64,000 nucleotides of DNA from Photorhabdus bodei. Its GTDB lineage: Bacteria; Pseudomonadota; Gammaproteobacteria; Enterobacterales; Enterobacteriaceae. The position numbers were made by a program, and so were the translations under genes. Location: NCBI RefSeq assembly GCF_003287735.1, contig NZ_NSCM01000010.1, positions 30,442-94,441 on the forward strand, written 5' to 3'. The stretch's first letter is position 1, and every line of letters begins with the position of its first letter. This document shows positions 27,663-35,600 of this stretch, in pieces. Below the pieces are notes generated by a model that had not been told where the DNA came from, did not search any database, and saw only the letters and a program-made list of their open reading frames with translations.

Positions 27663-28814
27663 GTGGCTGAAGATAGCGATCTTGAGAAAACAGAAGAACC
27701 CACGTCCCATAAGCGGGAAAAAGCGCGAAAAGAGGGGCAGATAGCCCGCTCCAGAGAACTGAGTTCTATATTGATGTTGACCAGTGGTTTAAGTTTGCTC
27801 TGGATGAGTGGTCAGTCAATGACGCATGAATTGTCGTTGATGGTGTTTGAAGGGTTTAGCTTTGATCACAGCATGGTCAGCAATGATAAGCAGATGGTTC
27901 AACAGATTGGCAGGTTGCTGCAACAGGCTGTTTTGGCCCTGCTGCCAGTTTTTGCTGGATTAGTGTTAGTTGCATTAAGTGCCCCGGCGCTATTGGGTGG
28001 ATTAGTATTCAGTACCAAATCCATCAAATTTGATCCGAAAAAATTGAACCCCATTTCTGGCCTGAAACGTATTTTTTCAATGAATGCGTTGGCGGAATTA
28101 TTCAAAGCGCTACTTAAAGCGGGATTTGTCGGTATGGGTGCTGCTTTGTTCCTGTGGATGAACTGGCCTGCCATGTTACGGCTCATAGCTCAACCGCCAC
28201 TGTTGGCACTGGATGATGCTATGCAAATGCTAATATTCGCCGGTTATGTGGTGGTTTTCATGTTGATACCGATGGTGGCTTTCGATGTTGTTTACCAGAT
28301 ATACAGCCATTTGAAAAAACTGAGAATGACCCGGCAGGAAATAAAGGATGAATTTAAAGAACAAGAGGGGGACCCACATGTTAAAGCGCGTATCCGTCAG
28401 CAACAACGGGCGGCTGCTCGTCAGCGTATGATGGCGGATGTACCGAAAGCGGATGTCATTGTCACCAACCCAACTCACTATGCTGTTGCGCTGAAATATG
28501 ATGAAAAAGCGATGAGTGCGCCAAAAGTATTGGCGAAAGGGGCGGGGATTATTGCATTACGGATTAAAGAAATAGGTACAGAAAACCGCGTTCCATTACT
28601 TGAAGCGCCGCCACTTGCCAGGGCACTTTATCGCCATAGTGAAGTTGGCGGGCAGATCCCCGCGACACTTTATGCGGCGGTCGCGGAAGTCCTTGCTTGG
28701 GTCTACCAATTGAAACGTTGGAAACGGGAAGGCGGCTTGAAGCCTAAGAAACCTGAAAATCTGCCAGTGCCGCCAGCACTGGATTTTGCTGGAGAAAATA
28801 ATCGTCATGGCTAA
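27663..28814 (+). CDS. flhB: Flagellar export gate protein FlhB
   Basis: Inner-membrane component of the flagellar type III export gate that switches substrate class from hook to filament. 383 residues from a GTG at 27663 (AAGGAAAGCC before it); an upstream in-frame start at 27630 would add 11 non-homologous residues. Typical N-terminus (EKTEEPTSHKREKARKEGQI), four membrane segments between about 30 and 210, and the autocleavage motif NPTH within VIVTNPTHYAVALKY. It overlaps flhA by 8 bp. Confidence 0.95.
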   Translation: MAEDSDLEKTEEPTSHKREKARKEGQIARSRELSSILMLTSGLSLLWMSGQSMTHELSLMVFEGFSFDHSMVSNDKQMVQQIGRLLQQAVLALLPVFAGLVLVALSAPALLGGLVFSTKSIKFDPKKLNPISGLKRIFSMNALAELFKALLKAGFVGMGAALFLWMNWPAMLRLIAQPPLLALDDAMQMLIFAGYVVVFMLIPMVAFDVVYQIYSHLKKLRMTRQEIKDEFKEQEGDPHVKARIRQQQRAAARQRMMADVPKADVIVTNPTHYAVALKYDEKAMSAPKVLAKGAGIIALRIKEIGTENRVPLLEAPPLARALYRHSEVGGQIPATLYAAVAEVLAWVYQLKRWKREGGLKPKKPENLPVPPALDFAGENNRHG

Positions 28815-30888
28815 CCTGGCCTCTATACTTCGTTTACCGGGCAATATGAAAGGCTCGCAATGGCAAATGCTTGCCGGGCCGGTATTGATCCTCTTGATTT
28901 TGTCTATGATGGTATTGCCATTGCCGCCATTCATGCTTGATTTGCTGTTTACGTTTAACATAGCGCTATCAATCATGGTGTTGCTGGTGGCGATGTTTAC
29001 CCGGCGCACGCTAGATTTTGCTGCATTTCCGACCATTTTGCTGTTCTCCACGTTATTGCGCTTATCTCTTAACGTAGCTTCAACCCGTATCATTTTATTG
29101 GAAGGGCATACGGGTTCTGCGGCAGCGGGGCACGTTGTAGAGGCATTTGGCCATTTTCTGGTTGGTGGCAACTTTGCTATCGGTATTGTGGTATTTATCA
29201 TCTTGGTATTGATTAACTTTATGGTCATTACTAAAGGTGCAGGGCGGATTGCCGAAGTGGGTGCCCGTTTTGTGCTGGATGGCATGCCAGGTAAACAGAT
29301 GGCAATTGATGCCGATTTAAATGCCGGATTAATTGGTGAAGAAGAAGCGAAGAAACGCCGTGCTGAAGTGACACAAGAATCGGATTTTTATGGTTCGATG
29401 GATGGTGCCAGTAAGTTTGTGCGCGGCGATGCGATTGCGGGATTGATGATCTTAGTTATCAACGTCGTTGGCGGCTTAATTGTTGGTGTAGCCCAACATG
29501 GTATGAGTTTGGGGGATGCGGGAGAAGCGTATACCCTGTTAACCATTGGTGATGGTTTGGTTGCACAGTTACCTGCTCTCATTATTTCTACTGCGGCGGG
29601 TGTTATTGTGACTCGCGTAGCAACGGATCAGGACGTTGGTCAGCAGATGGTGACTCAACTGTTCAACAATCCCAGAGTGATGATGTTGAGCGCGGGTGTT
29701 CTCGGATTGTTGGGCATGGTACCGGGAATGCCCAATTTTGTTTTCCTGTTATTTACCGCGGCATTAGCTGGTCTTGGCTGGTATCTGTATCGCCGTACTG
29801 ATGCGCCGGCGATAAATACAGAAAAACCAAAAATAGAAGAGCAGCAACAGACATCAGAAGCTTCATGGTCCGATGTTCAGCTTGAAGATCCTTTGGGTAT
29901 GGAAGTGGGATATCGCCTGATCCCGATGGTTGATTTTCGCCAGAATGGTGAGTTATTGGGGCGAATCAGCGGCATTCGTAAGAAATTTGCCCAAGAGATG
30001 GGATACTTACCGCCGGTTGTTCATATCCGGGATAACCTTGAACTGGCTCCAGCGGGCTACCGTATTCTGATGAAAGGGGTAGAAATTGGTCGTGGTGAAG
30101 CGCATCCGGGGCGCTGGCTGGCGATTAATCCCGGTGGTGCCGTGGGGGAATTGCCAGGTGATATCACGAAAGATCCCGCTTTTGGCCTGTCTGCGGTTTG
30201 GATTGATGATAGCCTCAGAGAGCAAGCTCAGGTTCAGGGGTACACGGTGGTTGCCGCCAGTACGGTGGTTGCGACCCATATGAATCATCTGTTGACGCAA
30301 TATGCCAATGAATTGTTTGGCCGTCAGGAAGCCCAGCAACTGTTTGAGCGAGTCAGCCAAGAGATGCCTAAACTGACCGAGGACTTTATTCCTGATGTTG
30401 TTAATCTGACAACCTTGCACAAGGTGCTTCAAAATCTGTTGTCCGAACAAGTGCCGATTCGAGACATGCGGACAATTATTGAAACCTTGGCTGAACATGC
30501 ACCTGGACAAACTGATCCTTATGAATTGACATCTTTGGTTAGAATTGCGCTTGGCCGGGCAATTGCTCAACAGTGGTTCCCCGGAGCGCAGGAAATTCAG
30601 GTCATCGGATTGGATGCGGGCCTTGAGCGCTTGTTAATTCAGGCGTTACAAAATGGCGGTGGTTTGGAACCCGGATTGGCGGATAACTTACAACGGCAAG
30701 CGACGGAAGCACTGCAACGCCAAGAAATGCTGGGCGCGCCTCCGGTGCTGTTGGTCAATCATGCATTACGCCCGCTGTTATCGCGTTTCTTACGTAGAAC
30801 TTTGCCTCAATTAGTGGTTTTATCTAATCTTGAAATCAGTGATAACCGTCAAATTCGTATGACCGCGACCATTGGTGGTAACGGATAG
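28807..30888 (+). CDS. flhA: Flagellar export gate protein FlhA
   Basis: Large membrane component of the export gate, 693 residues. The ATG at 28807, inside the flhB end, gives MANLASILRLPGN, the usual start. Eight membrane segments lie in residues 20-320, with the conserved cytoplasmic loop (AGRIAEVGARFVLDGMPGKQMAIDADLNAGLI) between them; a large cytosolic domain follows. flhE, which follows flhA in E. coli, is absent. Confidence 0.96.
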   Translation: MANLASILRLPGNMKGSQWQMLAGPVLILLILSMMVLPLPPFMLDLLFTFNIALSIMVLLVAMFTRRTLDFAAFPTILLFSTLLRLSLNVASTRIILLEGHTGSAAAGHVVEAFGHFLVGGNFAIGIVVFIILVLINFMVITKGAGRIAEVGARFVLDGMPGKQMAIDADLNAGLIGEEEAKKRRAEVTQESDFYGSMDGASKFVRGDAIAGLMILVINVVGGLIVGVAQHGMSLGDAGEAYTLLTIGDGLVAQLPALIISTAAGVIVTRVATDQDVGQQMVTQLFNNPRVMMLSAGVLGLLGMVPGMPNFVFLLFTAALAGLGWYLYRRTDAPAINTEKPKIEEQQQTSEASWSDVQLEDPLGMEVGYRLIPMVDFRQNGELLGRISGIRKKFAQEMGYLPPVVHIRDNLELAPAGYRILMKGVEIGRGEAHPGRWLAINPGGAVGELPGDITKDPAFGLSAVWIDDSLREQAQVQGYTVVAASTVVATHMNHLLTQYANELFGRQEAQQLFERVSQEMPKLTEDFIPDVVNLTTLHKVLQNLLSEQVPIRDMRTIIETLAEHAPGQTDPYELTSLVRIALGRAIAQQWFPGAQEIQVIGLDAGLERLLIQALQNGGGLEPGLADNLQRQATEALQRQEMLGAPPVLLVNHALRPLLSRFLRRTLPQLVVLSNLEISDNRQIRMTATIGGNG

Positions 30889-30907
30889 CGGTATCAATAG
30901 AATAGTG

Positions 30908-30930
30908 GGCCATTTTATTCCTAAATGGCC
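30908..30930 (+). terminator. Hairpin after flhA
   Basis: GGCCATTT and AAATGGCC form an 8-bp stem with a 7-base loop, 20 bp after the flhA stop. The U-tract is weak, so strength is uncertain. Its position suits the end of flhBA. Confidence 0.55.
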
Positions 30931-31151
30931 TGATATAATCATCTTTCGACATTAATAGTCATTTTTAGTCATCAAAATTAATTGATTTTTAATTTCTGTG
31001 CGGAACCTGCAAAATCGGTATGGCAATTATTCCAGCCGGGATATACCGAAGACTATCATTGATCACAGTATTTTATTAACGATAAGCAAATATCAAATCA
31101 GATGCTGCTATGGCGGTTTTTATGTTTAGAGCAGTTTCCCGCCCTAATTCG

Positions 31152-31418
31152 TTAGTGATGAACTATTTCTTTTCTAGTTAACTCAGCTAGAAAAGCAGAA
31201 CGATTTTTATGGTGGTTGTTTTCCTCAATGCAGCGATCTATAGCAGTTAACAGATTGCTAAGTATGGTTAAATTGAATTTGATGACCTTTGACTCATATT
31301 TCTCTGGGTCTAATTCAATAAGAGTAATAACCCCTCCATCTCCAGACAAACGAGGAGCACCGATGTAATCGGATGAGTTGTTGGGGACATAGCCGCCCTG
31401 TTCGGTTAAAACATCCAT
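31152..31418 (-). pseudogene. HicB-type antitoxin, C-terminal part
   Basis: 88-codon frame whose C-terminus has the ribbon-helix-helix pattern of HicB antitoxins (VIKFNLTILSNLLTAIDRCI...NRSAFLAELTRKE). The preceding part (QHMDVLTEQGGYVPNNSSD) matches the end of the partial RNase H-like HicB fold. The first half of the protein is missing; a stop lies just upstream of QFGQHMDV. No HicA toxin gene is visible next to it. Probably a relic of a HicAB pair. Confidence 0.6.
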
Positions 31419-31711
31419 ATGCTGCCCGAATTGCTAACGCTGATGGGAGAAATTTTTCGTATCAGTCAGAGTGTAGGTATAACTTTAATAAAAAAATATG
31501 TTTCAGATATCGGGACTACAACTTCAATTCAGAAAAAATAAAAGGAATTATTATTTCATTGTAGCATCAGGTGTAAAATGTGATGGCAATGAAATTTCCA
31601 TTGCACATGATAGAGTTATAGGCAGGGAATATATTGATGCTTATAGTGTATCTACGCGAAAAATAAATATGTATGCTATGTTTTTTTAATAATTAAAATA
31701 AAATATTTTCA
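31419..31711. other. AT-rich gap, possible gene fragment
   Basis: Contains a 63-codon plus-strand frame (31498-31689; NYYFIVASGVKCDGNEISIAHD...) with no ribosome-binding site and no recognised family. It may be a fragment of a lost gene. Nothing else was recognised. Confidence 0.3.
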
Positions 31712-32115
31712 TTATGTGGCAATAAGTTTCCTGAATGGGAAGGCTTAAAAAGCATTGACGCAGCAATGAGTTATCATATTGATAAAACAGGAAAAGAGTC
31801 ACTTGACTATCATTACTACATCAGTTCAGCGGAACACAGTCGCGCCGACTTTGCGGCTGCTGTTCCGGAGCCACTGGAGGACAGAAGCACGGTTACACAG
31901 GGTTTTGATGTCTGCATGAAGGAAGATCTCTGTCTCCCCCGCAAGGGAGATTCCTCTGAAATATTGACGTGCATGCGACATCTAAGCCTGAATATGCTTC
32001 TGGTAGAAACGACAAAACAGCCAGTATTTGCCGAAAACGAAGAATTGCGAGTATGGACATTGGCTATTTGGATAGGGTATTAGATGCCGGAGCTAATATG
32101 TTGGGCAAGAAATAA
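31712..32115 (+). pseudogene. ISAs1-family (H-repeat-like) transposase remnant, left copy
   Basis: The reading LKSIDAAMSYHIDKTGKESL...YYISSAEHSRADFAAAV, then MRHLSLNMLLVETTK and, after a shift of frame, RKRRIASMDIGYLDRVL...NMLGKK and stop, is the C-terminal half of an ISAs1/H-repeat transposase. Frameshifted and 5'-truncated. A second shorter copy with about 90 percent identity over the shared end lies at 39400-39543 in the same orientation. Confidence 0.85.
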
Positions 32116-32305
32116 ATATTCATGCTATTGACCTGATTGATGAGTTGGACGTGATTAGGATCGAAAAATAAAATAAATAAATAAATTGAAAAATGATATT
32201 TATTCTTTGACATTGACAATTTCCTAACATACGATTCATTCAGCTCAAGCATTAGGGCTAATAATGAAGTGGTACACTAATCAAATTATTGTGAGGAAAA
32301 GTATC

Positions 32306-32377
32306 ATGGAATCAGCAATGGAACTTTTTGAAGTAGATATTAATGATTGCGACCTGCAAGGTCTCTGCATGTGGTAA
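32306..32377 (+). CDS. 23-residue peptide gene, candidate modified-peptide precursor or leader peptide
   Basis: Short frame with an excellent GAGGAAAA ribosome-binding site 6 bases before the ATG. It encodes an acidic N-terminus (MESAMELFEVDIND) and a distinct C-terminal CDLQGLCMW with two Cys and a terminal Trp. A perfect hairpin follows 7 bp after the stop, then an AdoMet decarboxylase-like, a radical SAM, an MFS and a decarboxylase gene on the same strand. Two readings are open: a precursor peptide modified by the radical SAM enzyme, or a regulatory leader peptide attenuating the operon (compare the speF and tna leaders). I recognise no named family. Confidence 0.6.
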   Translation: MESAMELFEVDINDCDLQGLCMW

Positions 32378-32383
32378 TAAAAT

Positions 32384-32409
32384 GTAAGGGAAGCTAATGC
32401 TTCCCTTAC
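32384..32409 (+). terminator. Hairpin between peptide gene and biosynthetic genes
   Basis: GTAAGGGAAGC and GCTTCCCTTAC make a perfect 11-bp stem with a TAAT loop, followed by a U-rich but interrupted tract. Placed between the peptide and the next gene, it may work as an attenuator or as a partial terminator giving more peptide mRNA than enzyme mRNA. Confidence 0.85.
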
Positions 32410-32449
32410 TTGTCTATCTTATTATTCATTATCAACAGGGGCTCTCAAA

Positions 32450-32828
32450 TTGGACGATCGTGGATTTCACAATGTCTGGGATATTGTCTTGCATGATAAT
32501 GAGATATTATCTGATGCGGATTCATTGAACACTTTTTTTTTATGAAGCGCTAAAGAGATCTGGCTTCAGAATAATAGGTCATCTCTGTCATAAATTTACT
32601 GATGGGGGAGAAGGTGTCACTGGATTATTCCTTCTTTCTGAATCACATCTATCATTTCACACATATCCCGAGACAAACTACATAAGCATTGATGTTTACA
32701 CTTGTGGAAAACAAGATACATGTATACATAACGATATAGAAAAGTTTTTCAAGGATAGTAAAAGATTTACTGTTCGTGGTTTGCAAAGAGGGAGTAGTCT
32801 AGATACCTATCCATTAACAACAGGGTGA
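32450..32828 (+). pseudogene. S-adenosylmethionine decarboxylase-like proenzyme, frameshifted in T9 tract
   Basis: Decarboxylates AdoMet to the aminopropyl donor of polyamine synthesis. From a TTG at 32450 (AGGGG 8 bases before it) the frame runs 31 codons to a stop at 32543-32545, just after a run of nine T (32533-32541). Dropping one T joins it to the rest, giving 125 residues, the usual size for the small bacterial class. The processing and catalytic residues have the expected spacing: Ser in SESH (future pyruvoyl), His of HTYPE and Cys of DVYTCG. The gene is thus complete except for one base. Options are a real mutation, a sequencing error in a homopolymer, or rescue by transcriptional slippage. 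Confidence 0.8.
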
Positions 32829-32835
32829 TTTATTT

Positions 32836-34373
32836 ATGAAATTAATTAATAATGGAATAATTAAGTTCGATTACCAATTCCCTATATACAATTTTTTCTT
32901 CCCAAATCAAACATTTAATTCCTTTAGTGGAGATGAAAACTCCATATCAAGGATATTAGGAAATGCGAATTCTGAGGTCAATTCGAGAGCTCTTTATTTC
33001 CATATTCCGTTTTGTGAATCTATCTGTACATTTTGCCCCTTCACCAAGGGACTATACAAAAACCATGAAGTGATAGACAGGTATGTAAAAGCACTTATCA
33101 ATGAAGTAGAGTATAAAAGTAGATTTATTGACTATAAGGCAATTCCTATACGAGCAATATTTTTCGGAGGCGGAACCCCGTCATTATTATCGCCTGAAAA
33201 TATTATCGATATAGGTGAAACTATTAAGAAATATTTTGACTTATCCTCTCTACAAGAATTCTCTTTCGAGCTTAGCATAAATAGTGTAACTAGGGAGGGA
33301 ATTGATGCTTTAAAAGAAATAGGCGTTACACATACTCGATTTGGTTTGCAAACAATGGATCCTACGTGGAGAGAACTATTTAATCTCACTGCGTCAATAG
33401 ATACAATTGAAAAGTCTTCACATTTATTGGTTTCGAATTTTGATTATGTTTTATGTGATATACCTTATGGATTTCAAGATGCATCGCGGCGGCAAGGGAG
33501 CGAATCCCCGGGAGCATAGATAACTATGTGACCGGGGTGAGTGAGTGCAGCCAACAAAGAGGCAACTTGAAGGATGACAGGTATATAATATATGGAATGC
33601 ATGGTGAGGATGAAGAGGTTATTATTTCTGACCTAGATAAAGCTATTGATCTGGGTTTAAGTAATGTTGATATATATCCAATAAATAATGTTGTCACATC
33701 ATCTAAACTTCATAAGTCTGTTCGTGATTATACAGATAACATTACATCTGCTACACGAAAATTCTCAATGAAATTATTAATTGATTTACACATGAGAAGT
33801 AAAGGTTTCATGCCTCATAATGGACATGGTTATGTGAGATCGAGTATTACGGATCAAGTGGTCACTGATAATTATAGTTTTATTTATCATGAGCATGTAT
33901 ATGGATATGGAGATCATGATTTTCTCGGTTTTGGCATTAATGCCATATCTTCTCTGAGGGGGCACGTTATAACTAATATTACAGGTAGGGAAAAATATAT
34001 TGATTCAATGAATAAAAATATTTATTTGTGTAAAATCAGCCAGCATGATGAATTATTAGATGAAATGAAGCCTCTGATATTGAGATTACCTTATCATGGG
34101 TATGCAGATAAGTCACAGATTAAAATGAATCTAGTCCCCGATCGGCTATATGGTAGGCTTAATGAACTGATCGACTCTGGCTTAATTGTAGATGATACAC
34201 ATTCATTTCGGCTAACAAAATTGGGTTGGTATTGGTATAGTAATATTATGTTTTATCTTATGCCTGAGGCAGAGCAAGCTATACTCAAGAAAATTGTTCA
34301 CGAGGAATTAAAAACTCCTGGGAAATTTTTGTCGAAGAAAGAAATAATATATACCGCTGGTTTAAATGTATAA
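32836..34373 (+). pseudogene. HemN-like radical SAM enzyme, interrupted by ERIC
   Basis: Radical SAM protein of the coproporphyrinogen-oxidase-like (HemN/HemW) group. The [4Fe-4S] motif CESICTFC (about residues 59-66), the SAM-binding GGGTPS and a C-terminal winged-helix region (LNELIDSGLIVDDTHSFRLT) are visible. Frame 1 ends at 33519 inside ERIC copy 5. The remainder is open in another frame to 34373. Removing 125 bp (33463-33587) restores a 470-residue protein reading CDIIYGMHGED across the joint. This group includes methyltransferases and haem-degrading enzymes besides HemN. Here it lies between AdoMetDC and MFS genes, so a role in a small biosynthetic pathway is more likely than haem synthesis. 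Confidence 0.88.
33459..33585 (+). repeat. ERIC element, 127 bp (copy 5), inside radical SAM gene
   Basis: Full copy with TATACC/GGTATA ends inserted in codon territory CDI|IYG. Net addition relative to the reconstructed gene is 125 bp, so the frame shifts by 2. Confidence 0.95.
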
Positions 34374-34382
34374 GAGTATAGC

Positions 34383-35600
34383 ATGAAGAATGTCATTTTT
34401 AACAAAAGAATACTACCTCTATCCTTATCTAGTTTAATATCGAAAATAGGTGACTTTGCACATGATGTTGTATTTGCAATTATCGCAATTGAGTTGCTGT
34501 CGTTCAATTTTATGTACATAGGGATAGTATATTTCTTTAGATTTATTCCATATTTATTTTTTGGGCCTGTGGGGGGATGGCTCGCGGATGTTTTTCCGAA
34601 AAAGAATAATATGATACTTAGTGATATATTACGTTTTGTCATCACGTTTATATTATTCATAACCTATCTAAATGATTTGTTAAATATATACATCCTCATC
34701 GTTTGCTCTATGCTCATGACAATTGGGAGAAGCCTTTTTCAGCCTAGTTTTAGAGCATATTTACCTGAAATGCTAGAAAAGAAAAATTTACCAAAGGGTA
34801 ATAGCTTATTTCAAGTTATCGAAGATCTGGCATCCATAATTGGTCCATTGGCTTGTTCCATAATAATTGCTATGGGTAATAAATCATATGTTCTTCTAAT
34901 GGATAGTGCGACATATTTTCTTTCAGTGCTTTTTTTGTTTTCTTTAAAAAGAAATGAGCCTCATGGGAGAGAAAAATTTTCTGTTTCGAGAATTATCTAT
35001 GATACTAGGAGTAGTATCATAGATATGCGGAGAAACAATAAAAATTTATTCATGGTAATAATTGGAACTTCTATATGTGTATTATTTACAGCGGCTCTAT
35101 TGAGATATGTTTTGCCAGCCTCAATTATTGATATTTACAAAAATGAGGAACTTGTTGGATATGTATTTTCAATAACAGCTATGGGAACTGTATTAGGTGG
35201 GGTTTTTTATACACGTATAATCAAAAATTCAACCCCGGTGCAAGTAATGAAATCTTGGATGATATATGGATTTTTCTTCCTGACTGTTTCATTGGTTATA
35301 AAATTCAGCTTTGTGCTTTTAATTGTTTTTGCGTTATTTCTTGGATTCTCTGGAGCCATTGTAGATATATCTATAATTACTAATATACAGTCACTATCAA
35401 AGGAAAATGAAGTTGGCAAAAATTATGGATTGTACTCCACAATCGCTAATACATGTGAGTCTGTTTCTGGGGTGGTATCAGGATTGTTTTCTGTCATCAG
35501 TGGTGGGTTTTCGTTTTCAATAATGGCTCTTTTTATTGCAATGTCAGCTAGATTAGTTATTTCTAGGTTAAAGGGGAAGGATAATGAGTATGATGTATGA
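34383..35600 (+). CDS. Major facilitator superfamily exporter
   Basis: 405-residue inner-membrane protein with about 12 hydrophobic segments. The MFS loop motif between segments 2 and 3 appears as GPVGGWLADVFPKKNNM. The second half has a similar organisation (GTVLGGVFYTRIIKN). The closest recalled relatives are siderophore/drug-type MFS exporters. It starts 10 bp after the radical SAM stop and overlaps the decarboxylase start by 17 bp, so it belongs to the same operon. It probably exports the pathway product. Low-GC composition like its neighbours. It is the only biosynthetic-island enzyme or transporter gene here without a disruption. Confidence 0.88.
   Translation: MKNVIFNKRILPLSLSSLISKIGDFAHDVVFAIIAIELLSFNFMYIGIVYFFRFIPYLFFGPVGGWLADVFPKKNNMILSDILRFVITFILFITYLNDLLNIYILIVCSMLMTIGRSLFQPSFRAYLPEMLEKKNLPKGNSLFQVIEDLASIIGPLACSIIIAMGNKSYVLLMDSATYFLSVLFLFSLKRNEPHGREKFSVSRIIYDTRSSIIDMRRNNKNLFMVIIGTSICVLFTAALLRYVLPASIIDIYKNEELVGYVFSITAMGTVLGGVFYTRIIKNSTPVQVMKSWMIYGFFFLTVSLVIKFSFVLLIVFALFLGFSGAIVDISIITNIQSLSKENEVGKNYGLYSTIANTCESVSGVVSGLFSVISGGFSFSIMALFIAMSARLVISRLKGKDNEYDV

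Noticed and set aside
32836..34373. Radical SAM gene considered as housekeeping hemN/hemW
   Set aside because: It lies in an AdoMetDC-MFS-decarboxylase operon, has low-GC composition like the island and carries an ERIC break, which an essential haem gene would hardly tolerate without a second copy.
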